Shown here: positions 48,501 to 55,880 of the stretch, in pieces | How the letters are laid out: the number at the start of each line of letters is the position of its first letter | Position numbering within the stretch: position 1 is the first letter of the stretch | Source: an uncultured Planctomycetaceae bacterium | Lineage (GTDB): Bacteria; Planctomycetota; Planctomycetia; Pirellulales; Pirellulaceae | DNA length: 64,000 bases | Assembly (NCBI GenBank): GCA_903927685.1 | Contig: CAIYOB010001247.1 | Span: 1-64,000, forward strand | Direction of reading: 5' to 3' | Notes under the pieces: model-generated | Database searches by the model: none | Told to the model about the DNA's origin: nothing | Seen by the model: the letters and a program-made list of their open reading frames with translations, nothing else | Translations under genes and position numbers: made by a program

Positions 48501-51500
48501 GCGACTGGCGGATCACCCAGCCGATTTCGGGCTCGCGCGGTGAAGGGTCGATCAACTACACGACCAACAGCTGGGGCCCGCGCGCTCCGCTGGGGCTGAC
48601 CGGCGGCAGCGACGGGAACTGGGATTTCTTCTCGGTCCAGTGGGACGGGACCGTGGCAGTACCGGCCGACGGGACACACCTGTACCTGCGGACCCAAAAC
48701 GGCGGCCGGATGTGGATCGACGTCAACCGGGACGGCGTGTTTGCCGATACGGGGGACGAGTTGGTCGACAACCGCTTCGGCGAGTACGGGCCCGAATTCA
48801 CCAGCCGTGCTTCCTCCGGTCTGGCGCCGGGCCTGTATCCCGTCCGCATCCAGATGCATCACAGCCTGTTTGCCAATCGCGCCCAGCTGCTGTGGGACGG
48901 CGGGGTCAATGTGTCGCCCGGCACCAGCCAGAGCGTGTACCACTTGGACGGCGTGGAAGGCCAGCGGCTGTTCTTCGACTCGTTGTCGCTCTACCCGCCC
49001 GACTTCTGGGGAGACTGGTCGCTGTACGGACCAACCAACGATTTCCTGAGCGGCGCACGGCTGCACAACGATTTCCAGGTGACTTTGCCGGCCGACGGGC
49101 GCTACGTGCTGGCCCTGACCGGGTACGATCCGGCACAGCCGGCGGCGTACCAATTCCGCGTGCTAACGCCCGAGACGACTGTCACGCCGCTGACCTACAA
49201 TAGCCTAGTGTCGGGAACGCTGGGCGAGCCCGGCGAGATCCACGAATTCACCTGGTCCGGCGTCGCCGGCCAGCGGCTGTGGTACGACGCCTGGGACAAC
49301 GCCGACGGGCGACTGAGCGTGCAGGTCTTCAGCCCCTCCGGCGAGCGCATTCAAGCCGGCGATGCTCGCGGCGATCTGGAGCTGTTCACGCTGCTGGAGA
49401 CGGGCTCGTATCGGTTGACAATCAGCGGCAACGGAGACGCGCTCGGCGACTATGGTTTCCGGCTGCTGAACGTGGCGGACCAACCCGTCTTGGCGCTGGA
49501 CGCAACGTACGACACGGGGGTAGCCCTGACTCCAGGTACGGCCACGCAGCTGTACCGGTTCGACGGCCTGGCGGACCAGCGGCTGTTCCTGGATTCGCTG
49601 GGCATGGTTCCTCCCGGCGCGAGCGCGCAATGGCTGCTGTTGGGACCGGGCGACCAGCTCGTGTCCAGCGGCTGGCTGAATCAGGACCTGGAGCCGACGT
49701 TGACGGCGGTTGGGCAGTACGTGCTGGTCGTGCGAGGTTTTAGCGCGGATGCCGACGTGGAGTACGCGTTCCGAGCCGTCACGCCGGACCGGACGACCAC
49801 GGCCTTGACACTGGGGGCCGACGTATCGAGCTCGGTCAGCGAGCCGGGCGAGGTGGACGTCTTCACGTTTGCCGGGGCCGCCGGCCAGACGCTGTTCTTC
49901 GATTCGCTGCGGGATACGGGAACGGCCCTCAATGCCGCGTTGGTCAGTCCCAGCGGGCTGCGGCGGCCGTTGCTCGGAAGCCTGTACGACAGCGGCCCGC
50001 TTGCGCTGCGGGAAACAGGCACATACCAATTGGAGCTCGATGGTTCGGGTGACGTCGTAGGCGATTACGACTTCCGCCTGCTGGACGCCGATGCGGCCCC
50101 GCTGCTGACGTTGGACGCCTCGCTGACCGGCACGCTCGCCCCGGATCTACGGACGGAGCTGTTTCGCCTGGCCGGGACCGAGGACCGGCGGCTCTATCTC
50201 GATTTCCACCAGGCGTTCGATTGCGGTGGCCTGTGGCGTCTGTACTCGCCCGATGAGAGCGCGCTGCGCAGCGTTTGCTTCGGCACTGAATTCGACGTGA
50301 CGCTGCCGGCGACGGGCACCTACTTCGTGACTCAAGAGAACAACGGGTCCGCGACGGCCGAGCCGTTTGACTGGACGTTGGAAGAGACGGCGGACGGGAC
50401 ACTGGCCTGGCCGGGCTTCGGGGGCCGCGCGGACAGCGATGTCCCGGAACCCGGCGACCGGCGCGAGGTCACGCTGCCGGGCAGTGCCGGGCAGCAGATC
50501 TACTACGACGCGCTGGCGACCAGCTCGGATGCGATCCGCGTGACTTTGCTGGACCCCACCGGCGCGACCGTGTTCTCCGGCGATGCCGACAGCGACGCCG
50601 GGCCGCTGACGTTGACCGGCGCCGGCAGTTACATGCTTGTGTTTGCCGGCGAGGAAGATGCGACGGGCGATTTCGCGTTCCAGGTGCTGGACCTGGCCGG
50701 TGCGGCGGCGCTGACGCTGGGCACCGCGGTCGCTGGCTCGATCGACTCGGGCCGCGAGACCGTGCAGTACCACTTTGCTGCGGCGGCCGGCGATCGCGTG
50801 TCGTTGTCCAGCGTTTCCGCCTCGCGGAACGACGCCCAATGGCGGCTAATCGGCCCGGCCCTGGAAGACGTGACGGGCACCGTGGGCATCGACATCAGCC
50901 CCGGCGCGAAGACGCTCAGCCTGGCCGGCGACTATACGCTGCTGATCAGCGGCACGTTCGACGACGCCACGCCGCTGGATTTTGAAGTCCTGGTGAGCGA
51001 CGTCAGCGACGCGGCGGTGACGCCCAGCGGGTTTGGCGTGGAGCACGCGGGTGTGCTGGCCGGCGGGGCCGAGGACGTGTTCGGGTACGACGCGCCCGCC
51101 GGCTCCCGCGTGCTGTTCGATTCGCTGGACAGCGACTTCGACGCCGTGACGGTCGAGCTCCGCGATCCGAACGACGACGTGGTTCTGGCCAGCTGGAGCA
51201 GCGCGTCTGGGGACCACGGGCCGCTCGTCCTGCCCCGCGGCGGGACGTACCACCTGAAGCTGATCGGCAACAGCGGCGGCGATTACCGCTTCCGCCTGTT
51301 GAATCTGGCGGACGCCACGCCGCTGGCATTCGCGACGACGTACTCCAGCGCCTCGCTGCCCGGATTCCAGACGGACATCTACTCCTGGACGGGCTCCGCC
51401 GGCCGGCTCGCCTTCTACGACGGCCTGGACCTGGACTTCGAGACGGTGACGGTGAAGGTGCTGGACCCCAATCTGGAAACCGTCGACAGTTTCCCGCATT

Positions 51501-54500
51501 ACAGCGGACTGGAATCGCTGGCCCTGGCGGAATCGGGTCCCTATTACCTGTTGGTCAGCAACGGCGCGGGGACGGCCGGCGACTATGCCTTCCGCCTGCT
51601 GAATCTGGCCGACCAGCCGGCCTTGACCCTGGCCGACGTGACCAGCGGCACGTTGGATCCGGGCAGCCGGGGGGACGTCTTCCGGTTGACCGGCGCGGCG
51701 GGGCAGCGGCTGTTCCTTCAGGGCGAGGACCAGGTGACCTGCGCGGCATACTGGAACGTGTACCGGGGCGACACGGGAGCATGGCTGGCCAGCAGCTGTC
51801 TGCACGGCGATCAGGAGGTCACGCTGCCTTACGAGGGGACCTTCGCCGTCACGCTGGAAGGCAACTCGGACGGCGCCACGGTCCCCTACGCCTTCCGCGC
51901 CTTTCGGAACGAGACCGTCAGCGGACCGCTGGCCGGCTTCGATACGGAAATCAGCGGCACGATCGCAGACCCCGGAGATCGACGGGAATACGTCTTCAGC
52001 GGCACGGGCGGACAGCGGATCTACTACGACGCCCTCGACGCGGACGGAGATGCGGTTTCGGTGACGATCTATCGTCCGGACGGGCTGTCGCTGCACTCGG
52101 GAAGCGCCGAGTGGGATTCATCGTTGCTGACTTTGCCGCAGACGGGTGACTATCGAGTCGTGTTGGACGGAGATGGGCGGGGTACGGGGGATTTCCGCTT
52201 CCAACTGCTGGATGCCGCCAGCGCCGACGCCCTCAGCCTAGATACGTTCATCTCCGACAGCCTGGCTGAAGACGGTCAGACACGGCTGTACCGCTTCGTC
52301 GGGTCCGCTGATCAGTTGCTGTACTTCGACGCGCAGGGCAACGGGAACACCAACGCCTATTGGACGCTGTATCGGGCCGACGGCGGCGTGTTGGCCTCGA
52401 CCGTCGTGGCGAGCGACTTCGAGGTCACGTTGCCCGCGGCCGGCTCATACGTTCTGGCCGTTAACGGCCAAGCGTCCCCGGCGCCGGCCCTCCTCCGCCT
52501 GGCTGCGGGCGGCGGCAGCTTGGGGTACCATTTCCGCGTGGTAACTCCCGACACGGATACCGCGCCGCTGACGCTGGGCGGCGTCTACGGCGGCAGCTTC
52601 TTCTTCACCCAGCCGCAGCCGGGATGGTCCGCACCCGCCAATGCCGCGTTCGGCTCGGACGGCGACCTGTATGTCGTCTCCAGCGACGGCGTGGTAGACC
52701 GCTACGAAGGCGATACGGGCACGTGGCGAGACCGGTTCATCGCGGCCAGCGGCGTGTTCGGTCCGAGCGGAATGATCTTCGGGCCCGACGGCGACCTGTA
52801 CCTGGCCGATCGCTTCCAGAATATCGTCTTCAAGTTCAACGGAGCAAGCGGCGCGTCCTTGGGGGCCTTTGTGTCCGCCGGCAGCGGCGGACTGTCTCAG
52901 CCCGGCGGGCTCGCCTTCGGGCCGGACGGCGATCTGTACGTGTCCAGCGCCGGCACGGACTCCGTGTTGCGTTACGACGGAACGACCGGCGCGTTCGTGG
53001 GTGAATTCGTCGCCGCTGGCAGCGGCGGCTTGGACGGCCCGCGGCAGCTGCGGTTCGGGCCTGACGGGCGGTTGTACGTGTCTTCGTTCGATTCCCAATC
53101 GGTCCTACGGTACGATGGCACAACGGGGGCTTTCGTCGATGTCTTCGTACCTGCCGGATACGGCGGCCTCTGGAACCCGTCGGGCCTGGCCTTCTCGACG
53201 GGTGGCGATCTGCTCGTCAGCAGCTGGCTGACCGGCGTCGTGCTGCGGTACAGCGGCTCGACGGGCGATTTCCTTGGCGACTTCGTCTCCGGCGGCGGCC
53301 TTTCGTACCCGGAAGATCTGCTCCTGAGACCGGACGGCGGCGTGTACGCCGTGTCGTCGGGCAGCCGGGCCGTGCTGCGGTTCGACGGGACCAGCGGCGG
53401 CTGTACGGTGGACGAGATGCTTTGCGAAGCCGGCGAACGGGACGAGTTCACGTTCGTGGGAACCGCCGGTCAGCTGCTGTACTACGACGCCTTGATGCCT
53501 CCCGCGGGATTCGCGGGGCACGATCTGATCCGCCCCAGCGGACTTTCGGAGGCCGCCTTAGGCACTCCGGCCAGCTTCGACACCGGGCCGTTCCGGCTGT
53601 CCGAAACGGGGGACTACCGGCTGGCGTTTTCTGCGCAGGACGGCCGGAATGAAGGTTACCGATTCCGGCTCCTGAACGCCGCCGACGCGCCGGCCGCCGC
53701 CCTGGACACCACGCTCAGCGGCTCGCTCGATCCGTGGCAGATGCACACGTACCAGTTCCGCGGTCTGGCCGATCAGCGGCTGTTCGTCTCGACCACCGGC
53801 GGTGCGTCCTGCGATGCGCAAATCGCCGTCGCGGGGCCGAACGGCGTCGAACTGGGCAGCACTTGCGTCGGGTCGTTCTTCGAACTCACCCTCCCGTCCG
53901 ACGGGACCTACTTCGTCCGCGTCTCCAACGGCCTGGGATTCACCACGCCGTACAGCTTCCGCATCGGCACGCCCACCGCGTCCGTGACGCCGATTCCCGA
54001 CCTGAACGCCGATGTGCTGGGCACGATTTCCGAGCCCGGCGAGGTCGACGCCTGGACATTCGCGGGTAGCATCGGCCAGCGGCTCGTCCCCGACCTGGTC
54101 GAGCTTGCCGACACCGACTTCGCGGCCCGCCTGGTCAGTCCCAGCGGCGCGATCGTCGGGACGATGTCGCCCTGGGACGACGGCGCGCCGCTGACGCTGC
54201 TGGAGTCCGGCACGTATCGCTTCGAAGTCGATCCCTGGGGCGCCGCCGCCGGCGATTACCTGTTCCGCCTGATCGACCTGGCCGCCGCCCCCGAGCTGCC
54301 GATGAACGAGGCCTTCACGGAAACGCTGACGCCGGGGACGCGCGCGCACGTCTACCGATTCGAGGGCGTCGCCAATCAGGAGATCAGCTTCACCGCAACC
54401 GGGCCGGCTTTCTGCAACGCCGCGATGACGCTCTGGGGCCCCGGCAACCAGTCCCTCGGCAGCGACTGCGTGTCCGGCGATTTCCAGGCGGTCCTGCCGG

Positions 54501-55075
54501 CTGGCGGCACGTATACTCTGGCCGTCGTTGGGTACGACTTCCTCGCGCCCGTCACCTATTCGCTCCAGGCGAACACCTCCGCGTTGCTGGCAGCCGCTGC
54601 GCCCGCCACCGTCCACTCGGACGCGCTCGAGGCACCATCGCTGACCGATGCCGCCTTGGCGGCCTTGTGGGACGAAGCCCTCCGCCGCTGGTCGCTGGCC
54701 GGCGTCGGCGACGGCGCGTTGCGGACCGCCACCGCCGGCGTGCGTCTGTCGATCGACGACTTGCCCGACGGCTACCTGGGGCTGGTGACGCGAGGCAATG
54801 TCCATCTGGACCGCGATGCCGCCGGTCACGGCTGGTTCGTGGACGACACCCCCTGGGACGACCGCGAATTCGATTTCCTCGCTGACCACTCGGACGACCA
54901 AGCCCGCGCCGACGGCCCCGCCGCCGGACGGGTCGATCTGCTGACCGTCGTCATGCACGAACTCGGCCACCTGCTGGGCTTTGAACACAACGCTGGCGAC
55001 GCAGGCAGCGTTCTGAGCGAGCTGCTGCCCACCGGCGGCCGGCGCACGCCCAGCTGGCAAGGTGCACGGAGGTGA
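39539..55075 (+). CDS. Giant exported multidomain protein with vanadium-haloperoxidase-like and metalloprotease-like domains
   Basis: A 5178-residue protein, open over 15.5 kb. ATG 39539 follows GGGGGT; the frame is open from TTG 39482. Order: basic N-terminus; export motif FLEPRLLLAS (about 38-47); dockerin-like pair (57-110); Ig-like region; vanadium-haloperoxidase/PAP2-type domain (~330-715) with K590-X6-R597-P, SGHS near 633 and SRIYGGIHFGF (about 683-693); Ig-like and carboxypeptidase-regulatory-like modules; a zinc site HEIAHTLGLN (H1815); anchor-D-like repeats; thrombospondin-3-like DxDxDG; LVIVD-type propeller (~2320-2620); PPC-like repeats (~2845-5015) interrupted by a PA14-like (~3010-3120) and an NHL-like propeller (~4360-4620); final zinc site HELGHLLGFEH (H5140). 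Probably a cell-surface or secreted enzyme complex; substrate unknown. Confidence 0.88.
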   Translation: MHRSLFLRGRPRPGATRKCNKRRTSPRFRRRRSGPQVEFLEPRLLLASDWQNPFVPNDVDADGVAEPQDVLICINDINGRRYSSRDGQLPDRALHPQAPWLDVNGDGELHPIDVLAVINALNGDSAPPTVAAGLNVDTGPLGTTNQDSLTKNPTVSGRAVDVTGIAGLTFTVDGGSPATAAVSWDGTFAFDPGMPRDGTADGEHRVVVWASDARGNVSAPVELVFQLDTVPPAEVQFDLSAGSDTGVAGDGITTARRVTLVGRTEAGAQLRLLERNLDALASLRGGFQAPGVELQVGANPLTVIAADLAGNERQSQATLTRDVAAEGADPVLTWNQIVLDVIRLDATVPPVASRNLAMVHAAVYDAVSAIEGTPGLYAALDAPPGSSAEAAVGAAAHRVLVYAYPAQQTALDAALTTFLTGVPDGASETEGAAVGRAAAEAMIALRARDGWDDFEPYAGGDQPGVWRPTLPMFAPALLPQWATLEPFLMTRPDQFRPAGPPDLGSSAYAAALNEVQLLGRADSTSRTAEQTQIARFWADNPGTYTPPGHWNQIAAQIARETGNSLADNARLFAQLNVTLADSSIVAWDAKFAHEFWRPVTAIPSAADDGNPATTADANWTPLLVTPAFPEYVSGHSTYSGAAAAVLTAAFGDSVSFTTGSIGLPGVERTFASFQAAAEEAGRSRIYGGIHFGFANQDGLNAGRNLAADVLDAFSVSTDVRAPVVLIDAEPGLVTPQNVTLAGRVLDNLSGVAGLEFSLDGGAAAPLAFDVSGLFSLPTALALDGSDDGPHTVVWQARDAAGNTAQTAFAFTLDTRLPTVTLEAPGEGGTLADGAELSGTADGTGSALAALSHRWDGGTSRPLIVSPDSGGFRTALDLSQMAPGDHVLTVTARDAAGHTATVTRHVNLPARVPFQIASHVPSAGATEVGVTFRPRIDFTRPVEASTLNSLDFFASDAAGNRLPATIVPATGGAFAWLFFRNPLPGASQVTVTVDGAGILAADGAVLDADGDGTPGGPFQFSFTTVSRTDLPNTSIAGILADPGPDLKPGTPDDVRAGADGVLMTADDVYLLPIEGAKIYILGREDQALFTGADGYFELTSVPAGNVKLVTDGLTAANAPAGFYFPEMVMDLQIQPGEVNHVMQAMEPDPIQAAMMHEVGVYLPRLRTSLLQAVDADETTVLGVDAESAPNLTPEQRTLLTLEIQPDSLIGADGLPLTNGQVGISTVPPELVRDMLPPGVLEHTFDITIQAPGISNFSAPAPMTFPNIFHAAPGTKLNLLSFDHTTGRLVIEGTATVSPDGRSVTTDPDTGITHPGWHGLTPPGADACSAGAPPLPSLPKPGERVTEHLPERLPFITGETGDLLHLDLLWLAPPGPPPKDPPPGGGQCAPVRDPVEEDKKEKLTVYIEVDGPLSTFMKKSGSLDLVSQSFTLLAGSGKVERFWGEAKTYAELFEGRFRELFRDVLYGSKIKVTEIRTKADGSVERDIRTFLLYRWIDVVDAGQAKDKTGDTAVFLRTSADGAGGFVRTKNVWLRIPGGIDTTFAGSGTKPFDYGPAVRGAGEAEWKFDPAAADVSTAADGTYQSLTDSVSITAKVPFKGGISNLQVGEVQATGKAVGKTIVSVDASGFAAHFVTVIQALRKSAAGNIFYRFADNTTTRVSAKFAAEFAGFMPDDRNPDGSWKGGDLAARATAVANALFDEVKKDFSSLASVITVQKENAGANVRTAWGDKGPGLNGNADRYDYDVAAFQALVGTRGRTDPVTRNTYNLDISEAAQQWVLSDLINERLTNSGDYGITNKMNYTGTITLAQNVANTVSHEIAHTLGLNEAYLNAALPAGAGPHGTAACKQVNPGENGGICKPYGDLMNNSRPTDVKREFKPVTLGLLRAAVGLAPNGEMPLVEELKLWRDNFYLHVFFKNINGLDDEGDPAVSPEIALQYVDGEFYGLADESYEVAPVAADGAGGNLASFQFDVVNWGVAPLNIASLTLADGSRGFSIVNAAALSGQTLDPQQSLTLELLFDPLTAGEMLDTLQIVSTAGIAPDFQLTLRGTALADRPTAELRLGGPDVAAAPGVEPVTTDVPTNNVGGVPVTGAEGQLDELATVTNTGTRPLTISAIREAEGAGRFRLLGLPPDLDTVPITLAPQAAFTFGVAFDPVQAGLDRALIEIVTDDPLQPLQRISAVGTGLPEIVYPEWGNDHVAVEVAGNTLRTVSNAAGNFQLFLPAEADYHEVVFDRVTGLISHSYGVTPPSGTGLDLTASLVFAASVEPDSDFDGLPDDVEFAIGTATRRSDTDADGLDDFVEIRLGQDPLGGRGWPLGIIAALALDGEAQEVVVDSPPGSDQQLAYLATGSYGLAIVDVSQPDQPTLLGRVNLLGENNDVALDLARGLAAVAGDDAGLHLVQVGDPARPELLRTIPLLHGAQRVEIYDGVAYVASGRELVSIDVSAQDVLQTLDLGANLVDLAREGGVLYAVDQTGRLHAVDISGAEMEARGWLDTPAAGGRLFVGGGAALIGIGDRFAQGFVTVDVSDADDLQLISGPDDGSLVGQAVVNAGSGVGVSVGGIAGPGGQPLNRLDVLNLRDLTDTGALITGYNLPQVPSGVTVGGGVAFVADGNGGLQIVNYLGFDTLGQPPEVTLSSPAADVDSGQGGVQVVEGTSILLRAEAIDDVQVSSVELVSGGTVVATDLTFPFEFLVIAPLVAAGNATLEVQVRAYDTGGNQTSSNALVFESVPDTILPSVLSSSPAEGQRRLRVSAVSLRFDEALDPAAVTPAGVTLTHLGADGAWGGGDDSPAPVATVTVTSTRRLSVVPDGDLTPGNYRLVVDPLTVADLAGNHPVAAFTLNFHKRPPTTPIAAGDAVQGELFAIDEREIYTFAGAVGQRLIFDGWEGGDNLRAKLTSPSGLDVSTWNGTVAGDRAPFTLGETGQYSLTVFADWGFPGPFAFQLLDVAAQPALPRDTTVGVGLVPVPPLAWTALTGSYVNADLGGIPGLSDWRITQPISGSRGEGSINYTTNSWGPRAPLGLTGGSDGNWDFFSVQWDGTVAVPADGTHLYLRTQNGGRMWIDVNRDGVFADTGDELVDNRFGEYGPEFTSRASSGLAPGLYPVRIQMHHSLFANRAQLLWDGGVNVSPGTSQSVYHLDGVEGQRLFFDSLSLYPPDFWGDWSLYGPTNDFLSGARLHNDFQVTLPADGRYVLALTGYDPAQPAAYQFRVLTPETTVTPLTYNSLVSGTLGEPGEIHEFTWSGVAGQRLWYDAWDNADGRLSVQVFSPSGERIQAGDARGDLELFTLLETGSYRLTISGNGDALGDYGFRLLNVADQPVLALDATYDTGVALTPGTATQLYRFDGLADQRLFLDSLGMVPPGASAQWLLLGPGDQLVSSGWLNQDLEPTLTAVGQYVLVVRGFSADADVEYAFRAVTPDRTTTALTLGADVSSSVSEPGEVDVFTFAGAAGQTLFFDSLRDTGTALNAALVSPSGLRRPLLGSLYDSGPLALRETGTYQLELDGSGDVVGDYDFRLLDADAAPLLTLDASLTGTLAPDLRTELFRLAGTEDRRLYLDFHQAFDCGGLWRLYSPDESALRSVCFGTEFDVTLPATGTYFVTQENNGSATAEPFDWTLEETADGTLAWPGFGGRADSDVPEPGDRREVTLPGSAGQQIYYDALATSSDAIRVTLLDPTGATVFSGDADSDAGPLTLTGAGSYMLVFAGEEDATGDFAFQVLDLAGAAALTLGTAVAGSIDSGRETVQYHFAAAAGDRVSLSSVSASRNDAQWRLIGPALEDVTGTVGIDISPGAKTLSLAGDYTLLISGTFDDATPLDFEVLVSDVSDAAVTPSGFGVEHAGVLAGGAEDVFGYDAPAGSRVLFDSLDSDFDAVTVELRDPNDDVVLASWSSASGDHGPLVLPRGGTYHLKLIGNSGGDYRFRLLNLADATPLAFATTYSSASLPGFQTDIYSWTGSAGRLAFYDGLDLDFETVTVKVLDPNLETVDSFPHYSGLESLALAESGPYYLLVSNGAGTAGDYAFRLLNLADQPALTLADVTSGTLDPGSRGDVFRLTGAAGQRLFLQGEDQVTCAAYWNVYRGDTGAWLASSCLHGDQEVTLPYEGTFAVTLEGNSDGATVPYAFRAFRNETVSGPLAGFDTEISGTIADPGDRREYVFSGTGGQRIYYDALDADGDAVSVTIYRPDGLSLHSGSAEWDSSLLTLPQTGDYRVVLDGDGRGTGDFRFQLLDAASADALSLDTFISDSLAEDGQTRLYRFVGSADQLLYFDAQGNGNTNAYWTLYRADGGVLASTVVASDFEVTLPAAGSYVLAVNGQASPAPALLRLAAGGGSLGYHFRVVTPDTDTAPLTLGGVYGGSFFFTQPQPGWSAPANAAFGSDGDLYVVSSDGVVDRYEGDTGTWRDRFIAASGVFGPSGMIFGPDGDLYLADRFQNIVFKFNGASGASLGAFVSAGSGGLSQPGGLAFGPDGDLYVSSAGTDSVLRYDGTTGAFVGEFVAAGSGGLDGPRQLRFGPDGRLYVSSFDSQSVLRYDGTTGAFVDVFVPAGYGGLWNPSGLAFSTGGDLLVSSWLTGVVLRYSGSTGDFLGDFVSGGGLSYPEDLLLRPDGGVYAVSSGSRAVLRFDGTSGGCTVDEMLCEAGERDEFTFVGTAGQLLYYDALMPPAGFAGHDLIRPSGLSEAALGTPASFDTGPFRLSETGDYRLAFSAQDGRNEGYRFRLLNAADAPAAALDTTLSGSLDPWQMHTYQFRGLADQRLFVSTTGGASCDAQIAVAGPNGVELGSTCVGSFFELTLPSDGTYFVRVSNGLGFTTPYSFRIGTPTASVTPIPDLNADVLGTISEPGEVDAWTFAGSIGQRLVPDLVELADTDFAARLVSPSGAIVGTMSPWDDGAPLTLLESGTYRFEVDPWGAAAGDYLFRLIDLAAAPELPMNEAFTETLTPGTRAHVYRFEGVANQEISFTATGPAFCNAAMTLWGPGNQSLGSDCVSGDFQAVLPAGGTYTLAVVGYDFLAPVTYSLQANTSALLAAAAPATVHSDALEAPSLTDAALAALWDEALRRWSLAGVGDGALRTATAGVRLSIDDLPDGYLGLVTRGNVHLDRDAAGHGWFVDDTPWDDREFDFLADHSDDQARADGPAAGRVDLLTVVMHELGHLLGFEHNAGDAGSVLSELLPTGGRRTPSWQGARR

Positions 55076-55079
55076 TCGG

Positions 55080-55225
55080 ACACGGAGCACACGGAAGACA
55101 CGGAGAAGAAAAGAGAAGGTTTGTTGGGAGCGAAAGGACGACAGGCGAAACTGGTGCAGGTCGATTTGAGTTGCAGCCCTCTTCCTGATTCAATTTGCTT
55201 CCGTGTCGTCTGTGTCCTCCGTGTT
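55080..55225. repeat. Dispersed inverted repeat of ACACGGA units
   Basis: The stretch at 55080-55105 (CACGGAGCACACGGAAGACA...) and that at 55199-55225 (TTCCGTGTCGTCTGTGTCCT...) are largely complementary. They lie in the gap 55076-55251. Such CCGTGT/ACACGG runs commonly flank GxxExxY genes, as I recall, and one follows directly here. No gene is seen inside. Confidence 0.5.
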
Positions 55226-55251
55226 CAACTCCCAAGCAGAAAGTCAATACG

Positions 55252-55380
55252 ATGGCCGAGCAAGGATTTCAGGGCAAACACTCCGACCTCACCGACAAGA
55301 CTCTAGCCGCGTTTTTTAAGGTGCATCGGACCCTGGGCTGCGGACCCGCAGCCAGGCTGAGCAATACGCCCGCGCGCTGA
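55252..55380 (+). pseudogene. Truncated GxxExxY-family gene
   Basis: ATG 55252 gives MAEQGFQGKHSDLTDKTLAA then FFKVHRTLGCG, the N-terminus of GxxExxY proteins (small PD-(D/E)XK-like proteins found around mobile DNA). The GxxExxY signature should follow at LG-G-LE--Y, but the sequence breaks at 'CG' and ends 12 codons later in unrelated PAARLSNTPAR. The break falls in a palindrome, GGCTGCGG-AC-CCGCAGCC (near 55337). The gene is therefore a remnant of about 30 family codons. Confidence 0.6.
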
Positions 55381-55427
55381 CGCCCAACGAAGGCCGCCGC
55401 ACGCTGTCGCGCCGACGCTGGTGCGGT

Positions 55428-55880
55428 GTGGCGCACCAGACCGGCGAGCACTGGACGGGACGCGACAAGGGGCGCCAGGAGAGCGAGATGAACGGCCATC
55501 AGGAGGGAATCGAATTGGCGTTGAAACTGAAGTTTGGGTCCGACGGCTTAGCCTTGATGCCGCTGGTGCGGCGAGCCCGGGAACCGGATGTCTTGCGGAG
55601 CATCCGGCAGACTCTGCGAAACGCAGATATGCTGGAACCGATTCGGACGATTCGGGCCGGAATGAAACGCAGTGGTTTCATTCGTTCGCGGCTTGCGGCG
55701 GCGCTGATGCTTGAACGACTCCTGCCATACCTTCAGCAGTCGCCTTCCGCATCGAAATCGGCCAGCAGCGTATCGAGCAAGCGCGCATCGATCTGGCACG
55801 CAACCTTTCCGGCGGACGATGCGGAGGCAGGTGCCGGGGAGGCCACGCGACGCGCGTCCTGCCGGGCGAACGGCGCTTGA
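55428..55880 (+). pseudogene. C-terminal remnant resembling Rpn/PD-(D/E)XK transposase-type proteins
   Basis: A 150-codon frame from GTG 55428 (ATG 55488 also in frame). Residues after HQEGIELALKLKFGSDGLAL, then LRSIRQTLRNADMLEPIRTI, match the helical C-terminal tail I recall from Rpn-type recombination-promoting nuclease/transposase proteins (EG-ELALKLKFG...L-LM). No nuclease core precedes it. The 3' part runs 148 bases into the opposite-strand beta-helix gene and reads as low complexity, so only about 55430-55660 is credible. Confidence 0.35.
55660..55683. repeat. Perfect 9-bp hairpin GAATGAAAC/GTTTCATTC
   Basis: GAATGAAAC at 55660-55668 pairs with GTTTCATTC at 55675-55683 over a six-base loop. 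It stands 50 bases downstream of the stop of the minus-strand beta-helix gene (55733) and about 585 after the + strand giant gene. It may be a bidirectional terminator or the end of a mobile remnant; no clear T-run. Confidence 0.4.

Noticed and set aside
47267..49153. 628-codon minus-strand frame opposite the giant gene
   Set aside because: Same antisense artefact; no motif, and the sense frame encodes propeller and PPC-like repeats.
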